A stretch of 64,000 nt of DNA from Quadrisphaera sp. DSM 44207. Lineage in GTDB: Bacteria > Actinomycetota > Actinomycetes > Actinomycetales > Quadrisphaeraceae. A model generated the notes under the pieces. It ran no database searches. It saw nothing but the letters and a program-made list of their open reading frames with translations, and had not been told where the DNA came from. Below are positions 52,391 to 60,696 of this stretch, in pieces. How positions within the stretch are numbered: the stretch's first letter is position 1; every line of letters begins with the position of its first letter. The stretch covers positions 310,001-374,000 of the forward strand of contig NZ_FNKA01000001.1 in assembly GCF_900101335.1 (NCBI RefSeq), in the 5' to 3' direction. The translations under genes and the position numbers were made by a program.

Positions 52391-52432
52391 GGACCGGTCA
52401 GCCGGTCAGCCGGTCAGCCGGCCGGTCGGCCG
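52391..52432. repeat. Short tandem CCGGTCAG repeat at a convergent junction
   Basis: CCGGTCAG-type units are repeated four to five times between lutC and a convergent membrane protein gene, and they can form a small hairpin. Confidence 0.6.
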
Positions 52433-52956
52433 GTGCGGACCACGGCGCTGAGCACCACGACCGCGACGGCGTCCTCGACGACGGCGACGACGGGGTCGGG
52501 CAGGCCCGTCGACTCCACCACCGCCCTGCGGGCGTGGTACCCGAGGTAGTTCCCGACCAGGGCTCCCGCCGCCGCGAAGGCGGCTCCCTCGGCCACGGAG
52601 CGCGCGCCGGGTCGCGTGCTCCCGAGCGCCGCCCCGGCGAGGGCGTCCGCGGCGGTCCGCCCGAAGATCCCCCCGTCGATGCGGGACAGCTGCGGCGTCG
52701 CGGAGAGGCGGGACTGGGTGCGCGGGAGCTTGTCGGCGACGAACTCGCCGGCCGCCAGGGCGATGAGCACGCCTCGGCCCCACGGGCTGGAGAGCACCGG
52801 CCAGCGGGTCCACCGGCCCGCGACCGAGGGCTCGTCGTGGTTCAGCGCCAGGATCCCCAGCGGGGGCCAGGACCGCAGGCCGCCGGCGAGGCCCAGGAAC
52901 AGGGCCCTCACCGGCAGCCGCAGCCCGTCGTCAGCGGCGCGCGCGGTCTTCGGCAC
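52414..52956 (-). CDS. DUF4126-like membrane protein
   Basis: This 180-residue protein has RALFLGLAGGLRSWPPLGILAL near the start. Further hydrophobic stretches are RGVLIALAAGEFVADKLP, FGRTAADALAGAALG, EGAAFAAAGALVGNYLGYHAR and PVVAVVEDAVAVVVLSAVVR. The pattern GEFVADKLPRTxSR with ARR is characteristic of DUF4126. Function is unknown. GTG 52956 lies 3 nt after the alcohol dehydrogenase stop, so they form one transcript. Confidence 0.8.
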   Translation of the reverse strand: MPKTARAADDGLRLPVRALFLGLAGGLRSWPPLGILALNHDEPSVAGRWTRWPVLSSPWGRGVLIALAAGEFVADKLPRTQSRLSATPQLSRIDGGIFGRTAADALAGAALGSTRPGARSVAEGAAFAAAGALVGNYLGYHARRAVVESTGLPDPVVAVVEDAVAVVVLSAVVRTGRPAG

Positions 52957-52959
52957 GGA

Positions 52960-54135
52960 TCAGCTCCCCGGGGTGAAGACGGCGCGCACGCAGCCGTCGT
53001 CCTTGTTCTTGAACATCTCGTAGCCGCGCGGGCCCTCCTCGAGGGGCATCACGTGGGTGGCCAGGTGCTCGGTCCTCACCTGCCCGCTGCTCATCAGCTC
53101 GAGGATCTCGGGCACGTAGCGGGGTCCGAACTGCTGCGCCCCGCGCAGGGTGAGGGCCTTGTTCATCACGGCCCCGAGGGGGAACTTGTCGACCAGGCCG
53201 GCGAAGACCCCCAGGGTGAAGACCGTGCCGCCCTTGCGGCAGGCGTGGACCGCCTCGCGCACGGCGGTGGGCCGGTCGGTCTGCAGCCGCAGCTGCTGCT
53301 TGAGCTGGTCGTACAGGAACTGGGGCCCGTTGGAGTGCGCCTCCATCCCCACCGCCTCGATGCACACGTCGGGCCCGCGCCCGGCGGTCATCTCCCGCAG
53401 CTCGGCGGCGACCGTGGTCCTCTCGTAGTTCAGGACCTCGGCGCCGATGTGCTCGGCGACCTGCGCGAGGCGGTTCTCGAGCCGGTCGATGACCACCACC
53501 TTCTCGGCGCCCATGAGCATCGCCTTGCGGGCGGCCATCTGCCCGACCCCGCCGGCGCCCCAGACGGCGACGACGTCACCCGGCGCCACCCCCGCCTGGT
53601 CGGCGCCCGTCCACCCCGTCACCACCGCGTCGGAGGCGAACAGGGCGGTCAGGTCGGAGACCCCGTCGGGAACGGCGAACGCGCCGACGTCGGCGTAGGG
53701 CACCCGCACGTACTCGGCGTGGCTGCCCGCGAACCCGCCCAGGGCGTGGGAGTACGCGAAGCACCCGCCGACGGCGTACCCCCACAGCCCCTCGGTCAGC
53801 GCCGGGTTGGGGTTGCCGTTGTCGCACAGCGAGAACATCTCGTGCGCGCAGTACCAGCACCTCCCGCAGCTGATGAAGGAGGTGACGACGACCCGGTCGC
53901 CGACCCGGTGCTTCGTCACCGACGTCCCGACCTCGACGACGGTGCCCATGAACTCGTGGCCGAGGACGTCGCCGGCCCGCATCGCGGGGATGTACCCGCC
54001 GAGCAGGTGCAGGTCGGAGCCGCACGTGGTGGTCAGGTCGACCCTGAGGATGACGTCGTGGGTGTTGAGGATCCGTGGCTCGTCGACGTCCTCGACGCCG
54101 ACCTCGTTCACGCCGCGCCAGGTCAGGGCCCTCAC
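52960..54135 (-). CDS. Zinc-dependent alcohol dehydrogenase (glutathione-independent FDH-like)
   Basis: This 391-residue MDR-family dehydrogenase has catalytic-zinc ligands Cys in TTCGSDLH near residue 38, GHEFMG (His/Glu) near 60 and later Cys residues. SFISCGRCWYCAHEMFSLCDN is the four-Cys structural zinc lobe near 90-105. VAVWGAGGVGQMAARKAM near 190 is the NAD-binding loop. The long insert after the lobe and the GPQFLYDQ region are typical of formaldehyde-dehydrogenase-like ADHs. The GTG overlaps the stop of the upstream gene (GTGA). Substrate unknown. Confidence 0.92.
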   Translation of the reverse strand: MRALTWRGVNEVGVEDVDEPRILNTHDVILRVDLTTTCGSDLHLLGGYIPAMRAGDVLGHEFMGTVVEVGTSVTKHRVGDRVVVTSFISCGRCWYCAHEMFSLCDNGNPNPALTEGLWGYAVGGCFAYSHALGGFAGSHAEYVRVPYADVGAFAVPDGVSDLTALFASDAVVTGWTGADQAGVAPGDVVAVWGAGGVGQMAARKAMLMGAEKVVVIDRLENRLAQVAEHIGAEVLNYERTTVAAELREMTAGRGPDVCIEAVGMEAHSNGPQFLYDQLKQQLRLQTDRPTAVREAVHACRKGGTVFTLGVFAGLVDKFPLGAVMNKALTLRGAQQFGPRYVPEILELMSSGQVRTEHLATHVMPLEEGPRGYEMFKNKDDGCVRAVFTPGS

Positions 54136-54617
54136 AGCACGCCCTCCCGCCCGGCGCGCCGGGTGGCCGTGCCGATCACCGCGGTGCCGATCGCGGACCG
54201 CTCCCCGTGGGGGACGGGGTCGACGACGAGGACCTCGCCCACCTCCACCAGCTGCTTCGCCCGGCGCAGCGCCGAGCGCAGGTCCTGGCGGGGGTCCTCG
54301 TCCAGCACCCGCGCCAGCGCGCCGGCGAGGCCGGTCGGCGCCGGGCGGCGCAGCCGGGCCGCGACCTCGGTGCCCCTGCCGCCGGGGGCGGGGCTGATCC
54401 GGGTCTCGACCCGCTCGCCCAGGGCGGCCAGCGGCTCCGGCAGCCTGCCGCCGGGCGCCACCTCGTCCGGGTCCGCGTAGACGGTCACCGCCTGCCAGCG
54501 GGTGCCACCGGCCCTGCCCGCGCCGCCGTCCGCCGCGGCTGCCCGCCGCGCGGCGCGGACCGCCACGACGCCACCGGCACCCACCGCGATCACCGTCGCG
54601 GTTCCCACTCTGCTCAT
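54132..54617 (-). CDS. SRPBCC-like membrane-anchored protein upstream of the alcohol dehydrogenase
   Basis: This 161-residue protein starts with a single hydrophobic segment (TATVIAVGAGGVVAVRAARRA), probably a membrane anchor. The rest is TRWQAVTVYADPDEVAP, LPEPLAALGERVETRISPAPGG, LARVLDEDPRQDLRSALRRAKQLVEVGEVLVVDP. This resembles the SRPBCC-related proteins that accompany FDH-like dehydrogenases in actinobacteria. No catalytic motif is visible. GTGA overlap with the dehydrogenase indicates one operon of three genes. Confidence 0.75.
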   Translation of the reverse strand: MSRVGTATVIAVGAGGVVAVRAARRAAAADGGAGRAGGTRWQAVTVYADPDEVAPGGRLPEPLAALGERVETRISPAPGGRGTEVAARLRRPAPTGLAGALARVLDEDPRQDLRSALRRAKQLVEVGEVLVVDPVPHGERSAIGTAVIGTATRRAGREGVL

Positions 54618-54770
54618 CAGGCCGCCTTCCCCTCCTCGCCGTGGCGAGCGGTCATCGACCCGCACGGCTCACCGGCTCCTCGGCTGGGGGCTCAACCGAG
54701 GCAGCAGTGCCCCCCGTCGTACCCGCGCGGGGCGGGACCACACCGCCGCCGGCCGACCGGGAGCGCCGGG

Positions 54771-55415
54771 TCAGGCGGCGCCCGCGCGCCGGACGGCGAG
54801 GACGGTGTCGGTGACCGCAGCGCGCTGCCCGCCGGGGCCGGTGGCCTCGCGCTGGAAGGCCCCGACGCGCTCGGGGTGCCACGTCGCGGGCGGCAGGTCC
54901 AGGGAGGCCAGCACCTCCTCGGGGGCCGGGAACCGCGTGCCGGGGTCGGCCCAGGACCACGGCGGCACCGACGCGTGCTCGACGACCAGCAGCAGCCCTC
55001 CGGGCGCCACGGCGCCGGCGGCCGCCCGCAGCACCGCGGTGCGCGGGAGGTGCACGGGCGACTGCAGGTAGGAGGCGGCCACCAGGTCGTAGGCGCCCGC
55101 GGGGAAGGTCCTCGCGAGGTCGTGCTGCCGCGCGACCACGCGGTCGCCGACGCCCGCGGCGGCGGCGTGCTCGCGAACGCGCGCCAGGGCGGTGGCCGAG
55201 ACGTCGACGGCCGTCACCCGCCAGCCGCGCCGGGCCAGCCAGACGGCGTCCCCGCCCTCGCCGCACCCGAGGTCCAGCGCCGTGCCGGGCGCCAGCGGCG
55301 CGGCGACGTCGGCCAGGACGGCGTTCGCCCGACCGGTCCAGACCCGCGGGGAGCGGCGGTAGTGGGCCTCCCAGAAGCCCTCGGCCTGCCCGTCCGCACC
55401 ACCGCCCGCGCCCAT
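54771..55415 (-). CDS. Class I SAM-dependent methyltransferase
   Basis: This 214-residue soluble enzyme has ALDLGCGEGGDAVWLARRGWRVTAVDVS near residue 50, the SAM-binding motif I with acidic Asp at the end of strand 2. AGAYDLVAASYLQSPVHLPR and GGLLLVVEHAS are motifs II and III. It resembles TehB/UbiE-type methyltransferases, substrate open. The start at 55415 has GAGGAGGGG 4 nt upstream. It is divergent from the XRE-cupin regulator, 110 nt apart, which could control it. Confidence 0.88.
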   Translation of the reverse strand: MGAGGGADGQAEGFWEAHYRRSPRVWTGRANAVLADVAAPLAPGTALDLGCGEGGDAVWLARRGWRVTAVDVSATALARVREHAAAAGVGDRVVARQHDLARTFPAGAYDLVAASYLQSPVHLPRTAVLRAAAGAVAPGGLLLVVEHASVPPWSWADPGTRFPAPEEVLASLDLPPATWHPERVGAFQREATGPGGQRAAVTDTVLAVRRAGAA

Positions 55416-55487
55416 CGCCCCTCCTCGCTCGCGCCTCCCGCTCGATCGCGGGAGCACGGGGAGGACTGTCCGACAGCCCGGGCGCGC

Positions 55488-55518
55488 TTGACGAACGTCT
55501 TTGCCACAACGGCACGAT
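55488..55518 (+). promoter_or_regulatory. Promoter of the XRE-cupin regulator
   Basis: TTGACG at 55488-55493, a 19-nt spacer, and CACGAT at 55513-55518, then 6 nt to ATG 55525. A clear -35 makes it one of the best promoters in the window. Confidence 0.55.
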
Positions 55519-55524
55519 GAGCGG

Positions 55525-56160
55525 ATGGACGACGAGGGCTCGCTGGAACCGGTGCTGTCGGCGGTGGGGCCGCGGCTTCGCACCCTGCGCCAGCAGCGGG
55601 ACATGACGCTGTCGGACCTGTCGGAGGCCACCGGCATCTCGGTCAGCACCCTCTCGCGCCTGGAGTCGGGCGGACGCCGCCCCACCCTGGAGCTCCTGCT
55701 GCTCCTGGCGCGGGCCCACCAGGTGCAGCTGGACGAGCTGGTCGACGCACCCGCCACGGGTGATCCGCGCGTGCATGCCCGGCCGGTGGTCCGCAACGGC
55801 CTGACCGTCATCCCGCTGACGCGCCGCCCGGGCGGCATCCGCGCCTACAAGTTCGTCGTGCCCGCCGGGTGGCCGCGGCGCCCGCACGAGCCGCAGGTGC
55901 ACGAGGGCTACGAGTGGCTCTACGTCCTCGACGGGCGGGTGCGCCTGCACCTGAGCGGGCACGACCTGGAGCTGACCGCCGGCGAGGTCGCCGAGTTCGA
56001 CACCCGCACCCCGCACGCCATGGCCAACCCGGGCTCCGAGCCCGCCGAGCTGCTCCTGCTCGTCGGGCCCCAGGGCGAGCGGGCGCACGTGCGGGCCAGG
56101 CCCAAGCGCAGCCGCGCCGAGGACGACGCGCCACCCGCCGGGTCGCCGCAGGCGCGCTGA
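55525..56160 (+). CDS. XRE-family transcriptional regulator with C-terminal cupin
   Basis: This 211-residue regulator has an N-terminal HTH (VGPRLRTLRQQRDMTLSDLSEATGISVSTLSRLESGGRRPTLELL, residues about 12-58). The C-terminal cupin (about 100-190) has VHEGYEWLYVLDGRVRLHLSGHDLELTAGEVAEFDTRTPHAM. The cupin senses a small ligand, often a polyamine, amino acid or antibiotic. It is divergent from a methyltransferase gene and convergent with an SGNH hydrolase gene 5 nt away. ATG 55501 (leader MPQRHDER) is less likely. Confidence 0.92.
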   Translation: MDDEGSLEPVLSAVGPRLRTLRQQRDMTLSDLSEATGISVSTLSRLESGGRRPTLELLLLLARAHQVQLDELVDAPATGDPRVHARPVVRNGLTVIPLTRRPGGIRAYKFVVPAGWPRRPHEPQVHEGYEWLYVLDGRVRLHLSGHDLELTAGEVAEFDTRTPHAMANPGSEPAELLLLVGPQGERAHVRARPKRSRAEDDAPPAGSPQAR

Positions 56161-56165
56161 CGCCC

Positions 56166-56822
56166 TCAGGACAGGGCGTCCCTCACCACCGGCGCGAGCG
56201 CCTCGCCCAGGTCGCGGTTGTTCTGCTCGGTGAGGTGGACGCCGTCCACCCCGTCGGTGCTGATGACGGAGCCCGCGTCGAAGAACGAGGCTCCGCTGAA
56301 GCCGGCGACGGCCCGGTACAGCGCGGGCAGCGCCAGCGTCTTCTCCCGGGCGCCGGCGAAGACCTCCCGGAACCACGGGTCCGCGACGTCGCCCAGCGGC
56401 GGCGGGCAGACGACCAGGACCCGAGGGGCCGGGTAGGCCGTCCCGACCCCCCCGGCGGAGGCCGCGACCTGGTCCAGCAGCACCGAGACGCCCGTGGCGA
56501 TCTCGAACGGGGAGCGCCGCAGCAGCGCCTTGGTGTCGTTGGTCCCCAGCATCAGGACCACCAGGTCCAGCGGCAGGTGCGTCGCCAGCGCGCCCGGCAG
56601 GTGCCGCGAGCCGTTCAGGCGGGGGTCGGTCGGGTCGTCGGCGGTCGTGGTGCGGCCGCTGAGGCCCTCCTCCAGGACCCGGTACCCGTCCCCCAGCAGC
56701 CGGGCCACCACGCCGGTCCAGCGCACGTCGGGGCCGAAGCGCTCGCTGGGGACCGGGGGGTCCTTCGGCACCCAGCCCCACGTCAGCGAGTCACCGAAGC
56801 ACAGGACGTTCCGGGTGGCCAT
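56166..56822 (-). CDS. SGNH/GDSL hydrolase (arylesterase-like)
   Basis: This 218-residue esterase has the block I motif VLCFGDSLTWGW near residue 5 with the nucleophile Ser, and block III VLMLGTNDTK near 91. The block V is DGVDGVHLTEQNNRDLGEAL with the catalytic Asp and His. The PSERFGPDVRWTGVVARLLGD and EEGLSGRTTTADDP segments are as in GDSL arylesterases related to lipolytic enzymes of Mycobacterium and Pseudomonas. No signal peptide, so it is cytoplasmic. RBS GGAGGAG precedes the ATG. Confidence 0.92.
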   Translation of the reverse strand: MATRNVLCFGDSLTWGWVPKDPPVPSERFGPDVRWTGVVARLLGDGYRVLEEGLSGRTTTADDPTDPRLNGSRHLPGALATHLPLDLVVLMLGTNDTKALLRRSPFEIATGVSVLLDQVAASAGGVGTAYPAPRVLVVCPPPLGDVADPWFREVFAGAREKTLALPALYRAVAGFSGASFFDAGSVISTDGVDGVHLTEQNNRDLGEALAPVVRDALS

Positions 56823-57056
56823 GTCGTCTCCTCCGACGGGTGGTCGGGACCCTCCGGCATCGTGCCGCAGGCCCGCTGCCGGTGCCCGCCCACCAGCCCG
56901 TCGCGCCGACCCCGGTGGTGCTGGCGCTACCGCGAGTCCGGCGGCCTGCGGGAGTGACCCGGCAGCGGCGCCGCTGGTGTGCTCGAGGCACGCACCCACC
57001 GGCACCGGGCCGGTGCGCACTCCCGTCCAGCCGGACCCGTTCCCCAGGAGGACCCC

Positions 57057-58049
57057 GTGAGCACGTCCACCAGCTCCCGCACCGACCCGCACGCCGGCCG
57101 CGGCGGCACCGGCCGCAGCGGCACCGGGCTGCTCGGCCTGGTCCGCCGCCACCCGACGGTGACCTTCTTCGCCCTGGCGTTCGGGCTCAGCTGGGCCGCC
57201 TGGCTGCCCTACGTCCTGTCCGTCCACGGCCTCGGGGTGCTGGACCTGCGCTACCCCGAGCTGCTGGGCAACACGCAGCTGGCCGGCATGCTGCCCGGCG
57301 CCTACGTGGGCCCGCTGGGCGCCGCGTTCACCGTCACCGCCGTCGTCGAGGGCCGGGCCGGGCTGCGCGCCTGGGCGCGCCGCCTGACGCACTGGCGGGT
57401 GGGGTGGCGCTGGTACGCGGCGGTGCTCACGGGCGTGCCGGCGGCGATCCTGCTGGCCACGATCGTCCTGCCCGGGGCGTGGGAGGGCGCTGCTCCGGTG
57501 CCCGCGGTGGCGCTGGTGGCCTACCTGCCGGTGCTGGTGATGCAGCTGGTGACCACCGCGGCCGCCGAGGAGCCGGGCTGGCGCGACTTCGCCCTGCCCC
57601 GCCTGCAGCGCTCCTTCGGCCCGGTGCTCGGCACCACCGTCCTGGGCGTGCTGTGGGGCGCCTGGCACCTGCCGATGTTCCTCACCGCCGACTGGGGCGG
57701 GTACCCGGACGTGAGCTGGGTGGAGCCGGCGGAGTTCGTCGCCGCCGCCGTGCCGGTCAGCATCGTGATGACCTGGGTGTTCAACCGCACCCAGCAGAGC
57801 CTGCCGATCGTGATGGTGCTGCACGCGAGCATCAACACCTTCTGCTCGCTGATCTGGCTGCAGGCCTTCCCCGGCCTGGACCCCTCGCGCGACACGCTGC
57901 ACGTGATGCTGATCGCCGCCACCGCGGTGGCCGTGGTGCTGCTGGTGGCCACCCGCGGCCGCCTCGGCCTGCAGGTGCACGACGTCCCGGAGCGCACACT
58001 GGACCGCGGGCCGGCACCGGCCCCCGCGCCCGCCCCGGCGGCCCGGTGA
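57057..58049 (+). CDS. CPBP-family intramembrane metalloprotease
   Basis: This 330-residue membrane protein has about eight helices. The Abi/CPBP motifs are present: AAAEEPGWRDFALPRL near residue 176 with the Glu-Glu pair and Arg, VLGVLWGAWHLPMFL near 202 with the catalytic His, and a second His in VLHASINTF. These enzymes cleave or process CAAX-like or bacteriocin-related substrates in the membrane. The C-terminus is a disordered Ala/Pro tail. AGGAGG lies 6 nt upstream. Convergent with the SDR at 58093. Confidence 0.9.
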   Translation: MSTSTSSRTDPHAGRGGTGRSGTGLLGLVRRHPTVTFFALAFGLSWAAWLPYVLSVHGLGVLDLRYPELLGNTQLAGMLPGAYVGPLGAAFTVTAVVEGRAGLRAWARRLTHWRVGWRWYAAVLTGVPAAILLATIVLPGAWEGAAPVPAVALVAYLPVLVMQLVTTAAAEEPGWRDFALPRLQRSFGPVLGTTVLGVLWGAWHLPMFLTADWGGYPDVSWVEPAEFVAAAVPVSIVMTWVFNRTQQSLPIVMVLHASINTFCSLIWLQAFPGLDPSRDTLHVMLIAATAVAVVLLVATRGRLGLQVHDVPERTLDRGPAPAPAPAPAAR

Positions 58050-58092
58050 CCGACCCGGGTGAGCGCGGGTCCGCCCGCTCCGGCGCCTGCTC

Positions 58093-58893
58093 CTAGCGCG
58101 CCGAGCCGGGGCGGGCCATGACCTTGTGCAGGGCCGCCTTCGCGCTGTCGGGGAGGAACCGGCTGCTGTAGGCCTGCAGCTTCGTCGTCAGGGACGCCGC
58201 GACGACGCGCTCGCGGCCCGCCATGAGGGCCTCGAAGCCCTGCCGGGCGACGTCCGCCGGGCTGTCCTTCAGGCCGGTGGTGCCGAGCTTCGTGTCGGTG
58301 AGGTCGCCGCGCTCGAAGAAGTCCGTGTCCGTCGGGCCGGGCATGAGCGAGGTGACGGTGATGCCGGAGTCCTCCAGCTCGGCGCGCAGCCCGAGCGCGA
58401 AGGACTGGTCGAAGGACTTCGAGGCGTTGTAGACGGCCGCGAACGGGCCGGCCATCGTCGACGCGATCGAGGACGTGATGAGGATGCGGCCCTCGCGGCG
58501 GGGCACCATGTCGCGCACGACCAGCTTCGCCAGGTGCACGGTGCCGCGGACGTTGAGGTCGACGAGGCGCAGCTCGCGCTCCAGCGGGGTCTCGGCGAAC
58601 GGGCCGCCGGAGCCGATGCCCGCGTTGAGCGCGGCGGCCGCGACCGGGCGCCCGCCCGCGGTGGCGCGCCGGTGCAGCTCCTCGACCCCGTCGGCCGTCG
58701 CGAGGTCGACCCGCACCGCCTCCACCGCGGCGCCGGTGCCGCGCAGGTCCTGCGCCGCCGCCTCCAGCCCGGCGTCCTCGGCGGCGACCACGAGGTCGAA
58801 GCCGTGCGTGGCGAACTGCCGGGCCAGCTCGAGGCCGATGCCGCTGGAGGCGCCGGTGACGAGGGCGAGGGGACGGACCGCTGGCGTGCTCAT
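58093..58893 (-). CDS. Short-chain dehydrogenase/reductase
   Basis: This 266-residue SDR has [23 protein letters not shown] near residue 9, LNAGIGSGGPF (NAG), ITSSIASTMAG (Ser), YNASKSF (Tyr/Lys) and SLMPGPTDTDFFER. The YNASK and the DTKLGT region resemble SDRs of unknown, possibly lipid, substrates. A TAGCGC lies about 5 nt before the ATG on the minus strand, so it may also be leaderless. It is convergent with the CPBP protease gene. Confidence 0.9.
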   Translation of the reverse strand: MSTPAVRPLALVTGASSGIGLELARQFATHGFDLVVAAEDAGLEAAAQDLRGTGAAVEAVRVDLATADGVEELHRRATAGGRPVAAAALNAGIGSGGPFAETPLERELRLVDLNVRGTVHLAKLVVRDMVPRREGRILITSSIASTMAGPFAAVYNASKSFDQSFALGLRAELEDSGITVTSLMPGPTDTDFFERGDLTDTKLGTTGLKDSPADVARQGFEALMAGRERVVAASLTTKLQAYSSRFLPDSAKAALHKVMARPGSAR

Positions 58894-59007
58894 GCCCTGC
58901 GCTACCCGGCCTCCCGCAGGGCAAACCCGCGCGGCGGACGCGTCCCCGGGCGGCGCCGGTGGACGTGCGGGCCTCCCGTCGTCGGCGCGGTCGAGCGACG
59001 CCTGCGC

Positions 59008-60642
59008 TCAGGCCCGTCCGGAACGCGGCCGGCCGAGGCGGGAGTCGACGTCCTGGCGCAGGCGGAAGCGCTGCACCTTCCCGGTCGTCGTCTTCGGCAG
59101 GTCCTCCACCAGGAACACCGCCCGGGGTCGCTTGAAGCCCGCCAGGCCCTCGCGGCACCAGTCGACCAGCGCGTCCGGGTCCGGGCGCGAGCCCGGCGCC
59201 GGGACGACGCAGGCCACCGGCTTGTCCAGGCCGTCCTCGTCGACCATCGCGACGACGGCGGCCTGCGCCACGTCGGGGTGCTGGAGCAGGTGCCCCTCGA
59301 CCTCCGTGGGCGAGACCCAGATGCCCCCGGCCTTGATCATGTCGTCCGAGCGCCCCAGCCAGGTGTACGCGCCGTCCGCGGACCGCACGCAGGTGTCGCC
59401 CGTGGCCAGCCACTCGCCCCGGAACACCGACCGGGTCGCCTCGGGACGGCGCCAGTAGCCGCTCGCGATGGAGCTGCCCCGCACGAACAGGGCTCCGGGG
59501 ACCCCGTCGGGCACGACGTCGCCCCGCTCGTCGCGCAGCTGCAGGTCGTACCCGGGGACGGGGGTGCCCGCGGTCCCCGGCCGCACCGCGCCGGCGCGGT
59601 TGGACGAGAAGATGTGCAGGGCCTCGGTGGAGCCGATCCCGTCCAGCACCTCGACCCCGAAGTGCTCGCTGACGCGGCGTCCCAGCGCGGCCGGGAGGAC
59701 CTCGCCCGCGGACACCGCCAGGCGCACGCCCGCCAGCGCCTGGCGCGGGAGCCCCTCGGCCAGCATCGCGGCGTAGGAGGTCGGGACGGAGAAGAACAGC
59801 GTCGGGGCGTGCTCGGCGACGACCTCGCGGACGACCTGCGGGGTGGGGCGCCGCGGCTCCAGGACCGTCGTGGCCGCCACCGACAGGGGGAACAGCACGC
59901 TGTTGCCCAGGCCGTAGGCGAAGAAGACCTTCGCCACCGAGTAGCACACGTCGTCCGGCCCGATGCCCAGCACCTGGTGCGCGTAGCCCTCGCACACGGT
60001 GCGGATGCTCGCGTGCCGGTGCATCGCCGCCTTCGGCCTGCCCGTCGTGCCGGAGGTGTACAGCCACAGCGCCTGGGCGTCCCCGGGCGTGGGCGCCGGC
60101 TCCGCCGGCCCGCCGCTGCGGCGCCCGGCGTCCAGCAGCTCCTCCCACGTGATCGTCCCGACGGCGTCGGGCAGGGTCGGGCCGGCTCCCCCGACGGTCA
60201 CCGCGTGCTCCAGCTCCGCCGCCTGCGGGGCCGCCCGCGAGACGACGTCGGCGCACTCCGGTGAGACGACCACGACCCGCGCGCCGCAGTCGACCAGCAC
60301 GGCGGCCAGGTCGTCGCCGGTGAGCATCGTGGAGACCGGAACGGCGACGGCGCCGTGCCGCCACGCGCCCAGGAGCCCCACGAGCAGCTCCGTGCGATCC
60401 GCGACGACGAGCACCACGCGGTCGCCCTCGCGCACCGACAGGGTGGCCAGGCCGGCGGCGAACCGCGCCGAGCGCTCCTGCAGCTCCTGGTACGTCACGC
60501 GCTCCGCGCCGCAGCGCACCGCGACCCGGGCGCCGTCCCCGGCCGCCACGTGCCGGTCGACCAGGTAGCCGGCCGCGTTGAAGACCTCCGCGGGGACCTC
60601 CCGCGCGTGCTCGCGCGCCGGGACGTCGATGGGGTGGGGCAT
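59008..60642 (-). CDS. Benzoate-CoA-ligase-type AMP-dependent synthetase
   Basis: This 544-residue adenylate-forming enzyme has the P-loop LWLYTSGTTGRPKAAMH near residue 195 and SVAKVFFAYGLGNSVLFPLS near 235, which is characteristic of benzoate-CoA ligases. GIGSTEALHIFSSNRAG and WLATGDTCVRSADGAYTWLGRSDDMIKAGGIWVSP are further motifs. TTTGKVQR near the end carries the catalytic Lys. It activates a carboxylate, probably aromatic, as acyl-AMP. GGAGGG is upstream. It follows the TM reductase gene by 54 nt on the same strand, so the two are likely co-expressed. Confidence 0.9.
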   Translation of the reverse strand: MPHPIDVPAREHAREVPAEVFNAAGYLVDRHVAAGDGARVAVRCGAERVTYQELQERSARFAAGLATLSVREGDRVVLVVADRTELLVGLLGAWRHGAVAVPVSTMLTGDDLAAVLVDCGARVVVVSPECADVVSRAAPQAAELEHAVTVGGAGPTLPDAVGTITWEELLDAGRRSGGPAEPAPTPGDAQALWLYTSGTTGRPKAAMHRHASIRTVCEGYAHQVLGIGPDDVCYSVAKVFFAYGLGNSVLFPLSVAATTVLEPRRPTPQVVREVVAEHAPTLFFSVPTSYAAMLAEGLPRQALAGVRLAVSAGEVLPAALGRRVSEHFGVEVLDGIGSTEALHIFSSNRAGAVRPGTAGTPVPGYDLQLRDERGDVVPDGVPGALFVRGSSIASGYWRRPEATRSVFRGEWLATGDTCVRSADGAYTWLGRSDDMIKAGGIWVSPTEVEGHLLQHPDVAQAAVVAMVDEDGLDKPVACVVPAPGSRPDPDALVDWCREGLAGFKRPRAVFLVEDLPKTTTGKVQRFRLRQDVDSRLGRPRSGRA

Positions 60643-60696
60643 GTCATCCCTCCGTGGATGCGCTGGGGACCGGCGGTCGGGGACCGGTGGTCGGGA